Source: Klenkia marina
Lineage (GTDB): Bacteria > Actinomycetota > Actinomycetes > Mycobacteriales > Geodermatophilaceae
NCBI RefSeq assembly: GCF_900101025.1
Contig: NZ_FMUH01000002.1
Location: 62,001-126,000 of the forward strand
Reading direction: 5' to 3'
DNA length: 64,000 nucleotides
The translations under genes and the position numbers were made by a program. The notes beneath the pieces were generated by a model, which saw only the letters and a list, made by a program, of their open reading frames with translations, did not search any database and was not told the DNA's origin. Numbering within the stretch: position 1 is the first letter of the stretch; each line of letters starts with the position of its first letter. Below are positions 17,396 to 25,525 of this stretch, in pieces.

Positions 17396-18607
17396 TCACC
17401 CCGCGTAGGGGCGCTCGCGGGCGAGCTCCTCCTTGGCGACCGAGCGGATGTGCACGGCGTCGGGGCCGTCGACGATGCGCAGGGTGCGGGCGTGCGCCCA
17501 GAACTCGGCCAGCGGGGTGTCGTCGCTGACGCCGGCGCCGCCGTGCACCTGGATGGCCCGGTCGATGACGTCGAGGCAGACCTTCGGCGCGGCCACCTTG
17601 ATCGCGGCGATCTCGGTGCGCGCGCCCTTGGCGCCGTACTTGTCGATGAGGTCGGCGGTCTTGAGCACCAGCAGCCGGGCCTGGTCGATCTCGATGCGCG
17701 ACAGCGCGATCTGCTCGCGCACGGTGCCCTGCTCGGCCAGCGGCCGGCCGAAGGCGACCCGGTCCTGGGTGCGCCTGACCATCAGCGCCAGCGCCCGCTC
17801 GGCCATGCCGATCGCCCGCATGCAGTGGTGGATGCGACCCGGGCCGAGCCGGGCCTGGGCGATCATGAAGCCGTCGCCCTCACCGGCGAGCATGTTGCGT
17901 GCGGGCACCCGGACGTCGGTGAACCGCAGCTCGGAGTGCCCGTGCTGGTCCTGGTACCCGAAGACGGGCAGGTGCCGCACGATCTCCAGGCCCGGGGTGT
18001 CGCGCGGCACAAGGATCATCGACTGCTGCCGGTGCGCCGGGCCGTCGGGGTCGGTCTTGCCCATGACGATGAAGATCGCGCAGCGCTCGTCGGCCGAACC
18101 CGTGATCCACCACTTGCGGCCGTTGATCACGTAGTCGTCGCCGTCGCGCACGATCGAGGTCGAGATGTTGCGGGCGTCGGACGACGCGACGTCGGGCTCG
18201 GTCATCGCGAAGCCCGACCGGATCTCCCCGGCCAGCAACGGCTCGAGCCACTGCTGCTTCTGTTCGGGGGTGCCGAACAGCATCAGCGTCTCCATGTTGC
18301 CGGTGTCCGGCGCCCCGCAGTTGATCACCTCGGGCGCGATGACCGGCGACCAGCCGGTGATCTCGGCGACCGAGGCGTACTCGAGGTTCGACAGCCCCGC
18401 GAGCTCGTGGTGGAACAGGTTCCACAGCCCGCGCGAGCGCGCCTCGGCCTTGAGCTCCTCGACCACCGGCGGCAACGAGTGGTCGTCGTGGCCGCGCTCG
18501 TGCCGCCAGGCGTGGTAGGCCGCCTCGGCCGGGAAGACGTGCTCCCGCATGAAGTCCCACAGGCGGCCGGTGACGTCCTCGGCCTTGGCCGACAGCGCGA
18601 AGTCCAT
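17396..18607 (-). CDS. acyl-CoA dehydrogenase family protein
   Basis: A 403-residue flavoprotein of the acyl-CoA dehydrogenase fold, close to the ACAD10/11-like group by its [16 protein letters not shown] start. [16 protein letters not shown] (about 136-151) and [11 protein letters not shown] line the FAD/substrate site. The [26 protein letters not shown] stretch (split here at about 352-377) is the family C-terminal signature. It introduces a trans-2 double bond into an acyl-CoA with electrons passing to ETF; the acyl group is unknown. No beta-oxidation partner lies nearby. TACGGT six bases before the ATG and no Shine-Dalgarno suggest a leaderless mRNA. Confidence 0.9.
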   Translation of the reverse strand: MDFALSAKAEDVTGRLWDFMREHVFPAEAAYHAWRHERGHDDHSLPPVVEELKAEARSRGLWNLFHHELAGLSNLEYASVAEITGWSPVIAPEVINCGAPDTGNMETLMLFGTPEQKQQWLEPLLAGEIRSGFAMTEPDVASSDARNISTSIVRDGDDYVINGRKWWITGSADERCAIFIVMGKTDPDGPAHRQQSMILVPRDTPGLEIVRHLPVFGYQDQHGHSELRFTDVRVPARNMLAGEGDGFMIAQARLGPGRIHHCMRAIGMAERALALMVRRTQDRVAFGRPLAEQGTVREQIALSRIEIDQARLLVLKTADLIDKYGAKGARTEIAAIKVAAPKVCLDVIDRAIQVHGGAGVSDDTPLAEFWAHARTLRIVDGPDAVHIRSVAKEELARERPYAG

Positions 18608-18613
18608 GCCGCG

Positions 18614-18619
18614 ACCGTA
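18614..18619 (-). promoter_or_regulatory. -10 box of a leaderless promoter
   Basis: TACGGT on the minus strand ends six bases before ATG 18607 of the acyl-CoA dehydrogenase gene. Confidence 0.5.
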
Positions 18620-18662
18620 GCCGGGATCACACCAGCGCGGCCGACCGGCCCATCCCGCCGTT

Positions 18663-18729
18663 GATCATGCAGAACGGCAACGCCGGTACACCGGTACGCG
18701 GCGCGGCGCCGTGGCCGATCTGCATGATC
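18663..18729. repeat. spaced inverted repeat between recQ-like and acyl-CoA dehydrogenase genes
   Basis: GATCATGCAG (18663-18672) and CTGCATGATC (18720-18729) are perfect 10-base complements separated by 47 bases. The inner part is itself repetitive (CCGGTAC twice, GCGGCGCGGCGCCG). The left arm also sits in a small hairpin, CCGTT at 18658-18662 with AACGG at 18673-18677. The element lies just past the helicase stop and could be its terminator, an operator pair, or a dispersed intergenic repeat. Confidence 0.5.
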
Positions 18730-18742
18730 GACATGTGCCGGG

Positions 18743-20476
18743 TCAGGCGGCGCGGGGGCGGAGCAGGTCGTGCTCGCGGACGGCGGCCAGGGCCAGCGTG
18801 CGGTACCCGGCCTGGTCGAAGAGCACCACGATGCGGTCGCCCTCGGTCCGCATGACCACGCCCGGGCCCCACTCGCTGTGCTCGACGGCCGTGTCGACCG
18901 CGAACTCCCCGTCGGCGGGCGCCGCGGCGCACGCGGTGCCGGCCGAGCAGGTGTCGCAGTTGCCGCAGGGCTCGGCGAGCTCCTCGCCGAAGTAGCCCAG
19001 CAGGTACTGCCGCCGGCACCCGGTGGTGTCGGCCAGGCCACGCATCATCTCCACCCGGCTGGCGTCGACCCGCTGCCGGTGCTCGGCCAGCTCGCGGGCG
19101 GCGGTGGCTGCCGGGCCCGGCGCCGGGCCGTCGGGGGCCGGGGTGACCGTGCCGTCGTCGTCCAGCTGGACCGCACCGACCTGGTCGAGCAGGTTGAGGT
19201 CCTTGGTGATGGGGCTGGCGCCCTTGCCGGTCTCCTCGCGCAGCGCGGCGACGTCGACCCGGGCGCCGGCGGCGGCCCCGGCGCGCACGAGCCCGGCGAT
19301 CTGCTGCAGGTCCTCCTCGGCCGGCACCCCGGCGGCGAAGAACTTGCGCAGCCCGAGGTCCTCCTGCCGGAAGAACAGGACGGCGACCGCCGGCTCGCCG
19401 TCCCGACCGGCGCGGCCGATCTCCTGGTACCAGCTGTCGACGGAGTCGGCGGGCTCGGCGTGCAGCACGAAGCGGACGTCGGGCTTGTCGATGCCCATGC
19501 CGAAGGCGGTGGTCGCGACGACGACGTCGAGCTCGTCGGCCATGAAGGCCCGCTGCACGTCCTCACGCTCCTTCTTCGCCAGCCCCGCGTGGTAGGGCCG
19601 GCTGCGCAGGCCCCGCGCCACCAGGGCGTCGGCCAGCTCGACGGTGCCCTTGCGGGTGGCGCTGTAGACGATGCCGGTGCCGTGCGCGGCCTCGGCGACG
19701 GCGCGGTCGAGCAAGGCGGCGGTCTTGTGGTCGGCGTCGGCGTGGTGCTCGACCTCGATGCGGATCTCGGGCCGGTCGAAGCCGGCGACGACGACGGCGG
19801 GGTCGGACATGCGCAGCCGCTCGGTGATCTCGGCGCGCACCGGCGGGGCGGCGGTCGCGGTGAGCGCCAGCACGGTGGGGGAGCCCAGCTGCTCGACCAC
19901 GGCCCCCAGTCGCAGGTAGTCGGGGCGGAAGTCGTGGCCCCAGGCCGAGACGCAGTGCGCCTCGTCGACGACGAACAGGGCCGGCACGGTGGCCCGCAGC
20001 GCGGCGACCACCTCGGCGCGGGCGAGCTGCTCGGGGGCGAGGAAGAGGAAGCGGACCGATCCGTCACGCAGGCCGTCGAGGGCGGCCTGCTGGTCGGTGG
20101 CCGACTCCGCGGAGTTCAGCAGCGCCGCGCTGAGACCAAGGTCGGTCAGTCGCTGCACCTGGTCGTGCTGCAGAGCGATGAGCGGCGAGACGACCACCAC
20201 CGGTCCGTCGAGCAGCTCGCCCGCGACGGTGTAGACCAGCGACTTGCCGGCCCCGCTGGGCAGCACCGCGAGGGTGTCCTGCCCGGCGCAGACCGCCTGC
20301 AGCGCGGCCTCCTGGCCGGGCCGGAAAGCGGCGTCGGCGACCCCGAGCAGCTCGCGCGAGCGCTCGCGGATCCGGCGGGTGCGCACCCCGGCGGTCGCCC
20401 CGGCCGTGGGCCGGCGACCGGCGACGTCCGGCAATGGCTCCGACGGGGCGCGGGAAATGGTGCTGGCGCTGGTCAC
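18743..20476 (-). CDS. RecQ-like ATP-dependent DNA helicase
   Basis: A 577-residue superfamily 2 helicase. Motif I is GAGKSLVY, motif II is [17 protein letters not shown], and the second RecA lobe carries [13 protein letters not shown] and the [10 protein letters not shown] motif VI. A four-Cys zinc site ([10 protein letters not shown], then CGNCDTC) follows, as in the RecQ C-terminal region. There is no HRDC domain. The C-terminus ([19 protein letters not shown], then GYRTL) instead looks like the small DUF3553-type beta domain found at the end of some helicases. It unwinds DNA during repair. I chose GTG 20476 as the nearest start before the conserved region; an open frame continues upstream but overlaps the divergent PIG-L gene. 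Confidence 0.88.
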   Translation of the reverse strand: MTSASTISRAPSEPLPDVAGRRPTAGATAGVRTRRIRERSRELLGVADAAFRPGQEAALQAVCAGQDTLAVLPSGAGKSLVYTVAGELLDGPVVVVSPLIALQHDQVQRLTDLGLSAALLNSAESATDQQAALDGLRDGSVRFLFLAPEQLARAEVVAALRATVPALFVVDEAHCVSAWGHDFRPDYLRLGAVVEQLGSPTVLALTATAAPPVRAEITERLRMSDPAVVVAGFDRPEIRIEVEHHADADHKTAALLDRAVAEAAHGTGIVYSATRKGTVELADALVARGLRSRPYHAGLAKKEREDVQRAFMADELDVVVATTAFGMGIDKPDVRFVLHAEPADSVDSWYQEIGRAGRDGEPAVAVLFFRQEDLGLRKFFAAGVPAEEDLQQIAGLVRAGAAAGARVDVAALREETGKGASPITKDLNLLDQVGAVQLDDDGTVTPAPDGPAPGPAATAARELAEHRQRVDASRVEMMRGLADTTGCRRQYLLGYFGEELAEPCGNCDTCSAGTACAAAPADGEFAVDTAVEHSEWGPGVVMRTEGDRIVVLFDQAGYRTLALAAVREHDLLRPRAA

Positions 20477-20581
20477 GAGGCCCTGCCGGAGTCGGTCACG
20501 AGCACCTGCTGCCCCGGCTCGAACCACCCTCAAACGACGCCCAGGTGAAGGGCCGATCGGGTTCCGGCCACACTGTGCGGC

Positions 20582-21403
20582 GTGACCCGACCGCTCGTGC
20601 TCATGGCCGTCCACGCCCACCCCGACGACGAGGCGACGTCCACCGGCGGTGTGCTGGCCAAGTACGCCGCCGAGGGCGTCACCACCGTGCTCGTGACCTG
20701 CACCGACGGCGCGCTCGGCGACAGCGGCACCGTCAAGCCGGGCGAGGAGGGCCACTCCACCGCCGAGGTCGTCGCGCTGCGGGAGGCCGAGCTGGCCGAG
20801 AGCTGCCGCATCCTCGGCATCACCCACGCCCACCAGCTGGGCTACCACGACAGCGGCATGATGGGCTGGCCGCAGAACGACGCCGAGGGCGCCTTCTGGA
20901 CGACGCCCCTCGACGAGCCGGTCGCGCGGTTGGCCGAGCTGATCCGCCAGCACCGCCCGGACGTCGTCCTCACCTACGACGAGAACGGCTTCTACGGCCA
21001 CCCGGACCACATCCAGGCCCACCGGATCACCGTCGCCGCCCTCGACGCCGCGGGCTCGGACGCCCGGTTCTACTACAGCACCGTGCGCCGCTCGGACTTC
21101 GCCCGCTTCGGCGAGCTGATGCGCGAGGCGGGCGAGGAGTTCCCCGAGCCCGCGGCGGGCGAGGAGATGCCGGCGATGGGCGTCGAGGACGACGAGGTGG
21201 CCGTCGAGGTCGACGTCACCGCGTTCGCGCAGGCCAAGCGGGGCGCGCTGGCCGCGCACGCCAGCCAGGCCGAGAACATCTTCTTCCTCAAGCTGCCGCC
21301 CGAGGTGTTCACCGCGGCGATGGGGCACGAGGCGTTCGTGCAGGCCCGGCCGGCCCGGACGTCCGCCGACGTGCACGACGACCTCTTCCACGGCCTCCGC
21401 TAG
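20582..21403 (+). CDS. PIG-L family deacetylase, probable mycothiol conjugate amidase or related
   Basis: A 273-residue Zn-dependent PIG-L fold enzyme. The metal and catalytic residues are in HAHPDDEAT (about residues 10-18) and the second metal His in GHPDHIQAH (about 139-147). In actinobacteria the family includes MshB and Mca, which act on mycothiol precursors or cleave mycothiol-toxin conjugates. The length fits, but PIG-L specificity cannot be read from motifs alone. CACACT (20569-20574) lies seven bases before GTG 20582, suggesting a leaderless start. It is divergent from the helicase. Confidence 0.85.
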   Translation: MTRPLVLMAVHAHPDDEATSTGGVLAKYAAEGVTTVLVTCTDGALGDSGTVKPGEEGHSTAEVVALREAELAESCRILGITHAHQLGYHDSGMMGWPQNDAEGAFWTTPLDEPVARLAELIRQHRPDVVLTYDENGFYGHPDHIQAHRITVAALDAAGSDARFYYSTVRRSDFARFGELMREAGEEFPEPAAGEEMPAMGVEDDEVAVEVDVTAFAQAKRGALAAHASQAENIFFLKLPPEVFTAAMGHEAFVQARPARTSADVHDDLFHGLR

Positions 21404-21446
21404 CCGCACTCGCGGGCCTCAGGGTCCGCAGGACCCGCGGGTGCGG
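21404..21446 (+). terminator. terminator or attenuator before the HTH-TOBE/modABC genes
   Basis: CCGCACTCGCGGG (21404-21416) pairs with CCCGCGGGTGCGG (21434-21446) with one wobble. An alternative small hairpin, GGGTCC (21422-21427) with GGACCC (21431-21436), shares bases with the right arm, so the two folds exclude each other. The structure ends just before the next gene's -10 box. Confidence 0.55.
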
Positions 21447-21447
21447 A

Positions 21448-21453
21448 TAGGGT
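21448..21453 (+). promoter_or_regulatory. -10 box of a leaderless promoter for the molybdate operon
   Basis: TAGGGT lies seven bases before GTG 21461, which favours that start over the GTG at 21452 that would overlap the box. Confidence 0.5.
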
Positions 21454-21460
21454 GCGCGTC

Positions 21461-21856
21461 GTGAGCGCCACCTACCGCATCGCTGAGGCCGCCCAGCTGC
21501 TCGGCGTCAGCGACGACACCGTCCGCCGCTGGATCGACGGCGACCGGCTCGGGGCCTCCCGGGGCACCGGCGGGCCGGCGCAGGTCGACGGCGCCGACCT
21601 CGCCCGGGTGGCCCAGGAGCTGCACGAGGCGCCCGCCCCCGGCACCACCAGCGGGTCCAGCGCCCGCAACCGGCTGACCGGCATCGTCACCCGGGTCGTG
21701 CGCGACACCGTGATGGCGCAGGTCGAGATCCAGTGCGGGCCCTACCGCATGGTCTCGCTGATGAGCCGCGAGGCCGCCGACGAGCTGGGGCTCGAGATCG
21801 GCGTCCGCGCCGTCGCCACCGTCAAGGCCACCCAGGTCAGCGTCGACGTCCCGTGA
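21461..21856 (+). CDS. HTH-TOBE (Mop) molybdate-binding regulator
   Basis: A 131-residue two-domain protein. Residues about 4-50 form a MerR/excisionase-like helix-turn-helix (YRIAEAAQLLGVSDDTVRRW). Residues about 68-131 form a single TOBE/Mop domain (NRLTGIVTRVVRDTVMAQVEI) that binds molybdate or tungstate. This short architecture differs from classical ModE, which has a LysR-like head and two Mop domains. The gene stands 20 bases before modA in the same direction, so it is probably a molybdate-sensing regulator of its own operon, or a molybdate-storage protein with a DNA-binding head. Confidence 0.88.
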   Translation: MSATYRIAEAAQLLGVSDDTVRRWIDGDRLGASRGTGGPAQVDGADLARVAQELHEAPAPGTTSGSSARNRLTGIVTRVVRDTVMAQVEIQCGPYRMVSLMSREAADELGLEIGVRAVATVKATQVSVDVP

Positions 21857-21876
21857 GCCCTCGAAGGAGCACCCCC

Positions 21877-22683
21877 GTGCGGCTGCGCGCCCTCCCCGCC
21901 CTGGCCGTCGCCGGCCTGCTCGCCCTCACCGCGTGCGGCGGGGGGTCCTCCGACACCGCATCGACGTCGTCGGCCGCCTCGTCCAGCGGCGGCGGGGAGC
22001 TGACCGGCACGCTCACCGTCTTCGCCGCTGCGTCGCTCACCGACGTCTTCACCGAGCTCGGCGACCAGCTGATGGCCGAGAACCCCGACCTGCAGGTCAC
22101 GTTCAACTTCGCCGGCAGCTCGGCGCTGGCCACCCAGATCACCCAGGGCGCGCCGGCCGACGTGTTCGCCAGCGCCAACCGGGAGCAGATGACCGTGGTC
22201 ACCGACGCCTCGCTGGACGGCAGCGACCCGACCGTGTTCACCGAGAACGTGCTGGAGATCGCCGTCCCGCCGGGCAACCCGGGCGGCATCACGGGGCTGG
22301 CCGACTTCGGCGACGCCGACCGGACCATCGCGATCTGCGCGCCCGACGTGCCGTGCGGCGCGGCCGCCGAGCAGGTGTTCACCGCCGCCGGCATCACCGC
22401 CCAGCCCGACACCCTGGAGGAGGACGTGCGGGCCGCGCTCACGAAGGTCGAGCTCGGCGAGGTCGACGCGGCGCTGGTCTACGCCTCCGACGTGCAGGGC
22501 GCCGGCGACGGTGTGGAGGGCATCGAGTTCCCCGAGGCCGAGGACGCGGTGAACGAGTACCCGATCTGCACGCTCACCGGGTCGCAGAACCCGGCGGCGG
22601 CGCAGGCGTTCGTCGACCTCGTGGAGTCCGACGCCGGCCAGCAGGCGCTCACCGACGCCGGGTTCCGGAGCCCGTCGTCCTGA
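21877..22683 (+). CDS. modA: molybdate ABC transporter substrate-binding lipoprotein
   Basis: A 268-residue periplasmic-type binding protein anchored by a lipid at the Cys of LALTAC (about residue 22), followed by a Ser/Ala linker. The ModA start LTVFAAASLTDVFTEL and the FAGSSALATQI and GAPADVFASAN segments line the oxyanion site. AAGGAG lies eight bases before GTG 21877. It delivers molybdate to ModB/ModC, feeding the molybdenum cofactor enzymes whose synthesis genes (moaA, moaD, moaE, mobA-like) lie 17-23 kb away. Confidence 0.95.
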   Translation: MRLRALPALAVAGLLALTACGGGSSDTASTSSAASSSGGGELTGTLTVFAAASLTDVFTELGDQLMAENPDLQVTFNFAGSSALATQITQGAPADVFASANREQMTVVTDASLDGSDPTVFTENVLEIAVPPGNPGGITGLADFGDADRTIAICAPDVPCGAAAEQVFTAAGITAQPDTLEEDVRAALTKVELGEVDAALVYASDVQGAGDGVEGIEFPEAEDAVNEYPICTLTGSQNPAAAQAFVDLVESDAGQQALTDAGFRSPSS

Positions 22684-22721
22684 ACCGCACCCGTCGCCGC
22701 GGCCGCCACGGCGGGCCCGGT

Positions 22722-23504
22722 GTGCCCCTGCCGCTGCTGGTCCCGGCGCTGCTGGGCACTGCGTTCCTGGTGCTGCCGCTCCTCGGCCTGCTCGTCCGGG
22801 CACCGTGGTCGAACCTGTGGCCGCAGCTGACCCAGCCCGCGGTCGGCCAGGCGCTGCGGTTGTCGCTGCTCAGCGCCACCCTGGCCACCCTCGTGTCGCT
22901 GGTGCTCGGGGTGCCGATCGCCTGGGTGCTGGCCCGCTCGACCATCCGAGGCCGCTCGGTGCTGCGCGCGCTGGTCACGGTGCCGCTGGTGCTGCCGCCG
23001 GTCGTGGGCGGTGTCGCCCTGTTCCTGGTGCTGGGCCGGCAGGGCATCCTCGGCCGCTGGCTGTACGAGACCTTCGACTACACCATCCCGTTCACCACCA
23101 CGGCGGTCGTGATCGCCGAGACGTTCGTGGCGATGCCGTTCCTGGTCATCAGCGTCGAGGGTGCGCTGCGCGCCGCCGACGCCCGCTTCGAGGACGCCGC
23201 CGCGACGTTGGGCGCCGACCGCTGGACGACGTTCCGCCGCGTCACCCTGCCCCTGGTCGCTCCCGGTGTGGCCGCCGGGGCGGTGCTCTGCTGGGCGCGG
23301 GCGCTGGGCGAGTTCGGCGCCACCATCACCTTCGCCGGCAACTTCCCCGGCACGACCCAGACGATGCCGCTGGCGGTGTACCTGGCGCTGCAGAGCAACC
23401 CGGAGGGCGCGATCGTGCTGTCGCTGGTGCTGCTGTTCGTCTCCCTGGCCACGCTGCTGCTGCTGCGCGACCGCTGGCTGGGCCGGTCGGCGGTGCCGTC
23501 GTGA
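22722..23504 (+). CDS. modB: molybdate ABC transporter permease
   Basis: A membrane subunit with six predicted helices, 260 residues from GTG 22722. The ModB signatures are visible: RSTIRGRSVLRALVTVPLVL, and the EDAAATLGADRWTTFRRVTL loop that docks with ModC, then GEFGATITFAGNFPGTTQT. The frame is open back to the modA stop, and the natural N-terminus may be 14 residues longer, starting at a CTG at 22680 that overlaps the modA TGA. That would add the basic NRTRRRGRHGG head usual for this family. Its stop overlaps modC by four bases. Confidence 0.93.
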   Translation: MPLPLLVPALLGTAFLVLPLLGLLVRAPWSNLWPQLTQPAVGQALRLSLLSATLATLVSLVLGVPIAWVLARSTIRGRSVLRALVTVPLVLPPVVGGVALFLVLGRQGILGRWLYETFDYTIPFTTTAVVIAETFVAMPFLVISVEGALRAADARFEDAAATLGADRWTTFRRVTLPLVAPGVAAGAVLCWARALGEFGATITFAGNFPGTTQTMPLAVYLALQSNPEGAIVLSLVLLFVSLATLLLLRDRWLGRSAVPS

Positions 23505-24547
23505 CGCTGCGGGCGCACGTCGTCGTCCGGCGGGGGACCCTGCTCGTCGACGTCGACCTCGCGGTGGCACCGGGCGAGGTGCTGGCCGTGCTGGGTCCGA
23601 ACGGAGCCGGCAAGTCGACCGTGCTGCGCGTGCTGGCCGGTCTGCTGGTCCCCGACGGCGGCCGGGTGACCATCGGCGACGACCTCTGGGACTCCCCGGA
23701 GCAGCACGTGCCCGCGCACGAGCGCCCGCTCGGCATGGTGTTCCAGGACCACCTGCTCTTCCCGCACCTGTCCACCACCGACAACGTGGCCTTCGGCCTG
23801 CGCACCCGCGGCGTCGCGAAGGCGCAGGCCCGCCGCACGGCCGACGAGTGGCTGCAGCGGGTCGGGCTCGAGGGGTTCGGCGACCGGCGGCCCACCCAGC
23901 TGTCCGGTGGCCAGGCGCAGCGGGCGGCGCTGGCCCGGGCGCTGGTGGGGGAGCCCCGGCTGCTGCTGCTCGACGAGCCGCTGAGCGCGCTGGACGCCCG
24001 CACCCGGCTGACCGTGCGCGCCGAGCTGCGGCGGCACCTGGCGGCGTTCGCCGGCTGCACCGTGCTGGTCAGCCACGACCCCGTCGACGCGATGGCGCTG
24101 GCCGACCGCGTGGTGGTGGTCGAGGACGGCCGGGTCGTGCAGGAGGGCACCCCGGCCGAGGTCGCCCGCACCCCGCGCACCGACTACGTGGCCCGGCTGG
24201 TCGGGCTGTCGCTGCTGCCCGGCACGGCGACCGGCACGGTCGTCGAGCTGGACGGCGGTGGCCGGGTGGCGACGGGGGAGGACGCCACCGGACCGGTGTT
24301 CGTCGCCGTCCGGCCCGGGACCGTGTCCCTGTACCTGGCGCGTCCCGACGGCAGCCCGCGCAACGTCTGGCCGGCCACGCTGGTCGCCGCGACCCCGCAC
24401 GGGTCGACCGTGCGCTGTGACCTGGACGGCGAGGTGCCGCTCACCGCCGACGTCACGGCCACGGCGTTCGCCGAGCTGGGGTTGCTGCCCGGTGCGCCGG
24501 TCTGGGCGTCGGTCAAGGCCTCCGAGGTCGCCGTCTACCCCCGCTGA
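23501..24547 (+). CDS. modC: molybdate ABC transporter ATP-binding protein
   Basis: A 348-residue ATPase. Walker A is GPNGAGKST, the signature is LSGGQAQRAAL, Walker B is LLLLDEPLSALD and the switch His is in LVSHDP. The C-terminal third (from about residue 230) is a TOBE-like domain that senses oxyanion and inhibits transport in ModC homologues. The GTG overlaps the modB stop (GTGA). The operon ends in a strong hairpin. Confidence 0.95.
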   Translation: MTLRAHVVVRRGTLLVDVDLAVAPGEVLAVLGPNGAGKSTVLRVLAGLLVPDGGRVTIGDDLWDSPEQHVPAHERPLGMVFQDHLLFPHLSTTDNVAFGLRTRGVAKAQARRTADEWLQRVGLEGFGDRRPTQLSGGQAQRAALARALVGEPRLLLLDEPLSALDARTRLTVRAELRRHLAAFAGCTVLVSHDPVDAMALADRVVVVEDGRVVQEGTPAEVARTPRTDYVARLVGLSLLPGTATGTVVELDGGGRVATGEDATGPVFVAVRPGTVSLYLARPDGSPRNVWPATLVAATPHGSTVRCDLDGEVPLTADVTATAFAELGLLPGAPVWASVKASEVAVYPR

Positions 24548-24568
24548 CCCGTCACGGACGATCGACTC

Positions 24569-24614
24569 CGGGGTTCTCGCCCTCTGGGGGGTGCCGGAGA
24601 GGGCGAGAACCCCG
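24569..24614. terminator. bidirectional terminator between modC and the TSUP gene
   Basis: A perfect 16-base stem (24569-24584 with 24599-24614) and a 14-base loop sit between two convergent genes, 22 bases after modC and 30 bases after the opposing gene. Confidence 0.85.
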
Positions 24615-24643
24615 TAACCTGCGTGCGTCGTCGCCCCGGATGG

Positions 24644-25441
24644 TCACCCGTGGTGGTCGGACCAGACGTCGTAGGACAGCCGGACGACGAGCAGGGACGC
24701 GACCACCAGGAAGACGACCCGGATGAACCGGTTGCCCGCAGCGATCGCCATGCGGGCGCCCAGGTAGGCCCCGGCGACGTTGGCGAGCCCCATGAGCAGG
24801 CCCAGCCCCACCAGCACCGCGCCGGTGGGCAGGAAGAACGCCAGCGCACCCAGGTTGGTGGCCACGTTGACCACCTTGGCGGTGGCGCTGGCCCGCAGGA
24901 AGTCGTAGCCGACCACCGCGATCAGCCCGATGACCAGGAACGTGCCGGTGCCCGGGCCCAGCACGCCGTCGTAGAAGCCGATGGCCGCGGCCAGCACCAT
25001 GGCCAGTCCGTAGTGCGCCAGCGCCTCGCGCCGCGGCCGGGGCAGGTCGCCCATCGACGGTCGCAGCGCGGTCACCGCCGCGACCACCACCAGCGCCACC
25101 ACGATGACCGGCTTGATCGCCGCCGCGGGCAGCCGGGCGGCCACCGACGCCCCGAGCAGACTGAGCACGAAGGCGACGGCGGCCATCGGTGCGGCAGTGC
25201 GCAGGTCGGTGCCGGTGCGCCGCAGGTAGGTGAGCGCGCTGGTCGTCGTCCCGGCGACCGAGGCCAGCTTGTTGGTGGCCAGGGCCTGCAGCGGCGAGAG
25301 GCCGCCGACCAGCAACAGCGCGGGCAGCTGCACCAGCCCGCCGCCGCCCACGACGGCATCGACCCAGCCGGCGGCGAAGGCGGCCAGCAGCAGCACCAGC
25401 AGGGCCGTGCCCGACCCGTCGGGCGGCAGGAGGTCGATCAC
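24644..25441 (-). CDS. TSUP (TauE/SafE) family sulfite/anion exporter
   Basis: A 265-residue membrane protein with about eight helices in two repeats. The family motif GWVDAVVGGGGLVQLPALLL (about 25-44) and the second-repeat counterpart GFYDGVLGPGTGTF (about 155-168) are present. TSUP proteins move sulfite, sulfoacetate or other organosulfur anions; the substrate cannot be read here. It follows the peptide/metal ABC operon in the same direction after an 84-base gap and ends at the terminator shared with modC. Confidence 0.88.
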   Translation of the reverse strand: MIDLLPPDGSGTALLVLLLAAFAAGWVDAVVGGGGLVQLPALLLVGGLSPLQALATNKLASVAGTTTSALTYLRRTGTDLRTAAPMAAVAFVLSLLGASVAARLPAAAIKPVIVVALVVVAAVTALRPSMGDLPRPRREALAHYGLAMVLAAAIGFYDGVLGPGTGTFLVIGLIAVVGYDFLRASATAKVVNVATNLGALAFFLPTGAVLVGLGLLMGLANVAGAYLGARMAIAAGNRFIRVVFLVVASLLVVRLSYDVWSDHHG

Positions 25442-25525
25442 CGGTGGGGGAGGCCGACCTGCTCGGAGGTGCGCAGCGCGGGGTCGGAGCGGGGCACGCG
25501 GGTCATTCTGCGGGTGCGTCGGCCA

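Noticed and set aside
22680-22722. Possible frameshift at the modA/modB junction, since modB has no ATG/GTG at the overlap
   Set aside because: Both frames are intact. A CTG start overlapping the modA stop or the GTG at 22722 explains the gap without any error.
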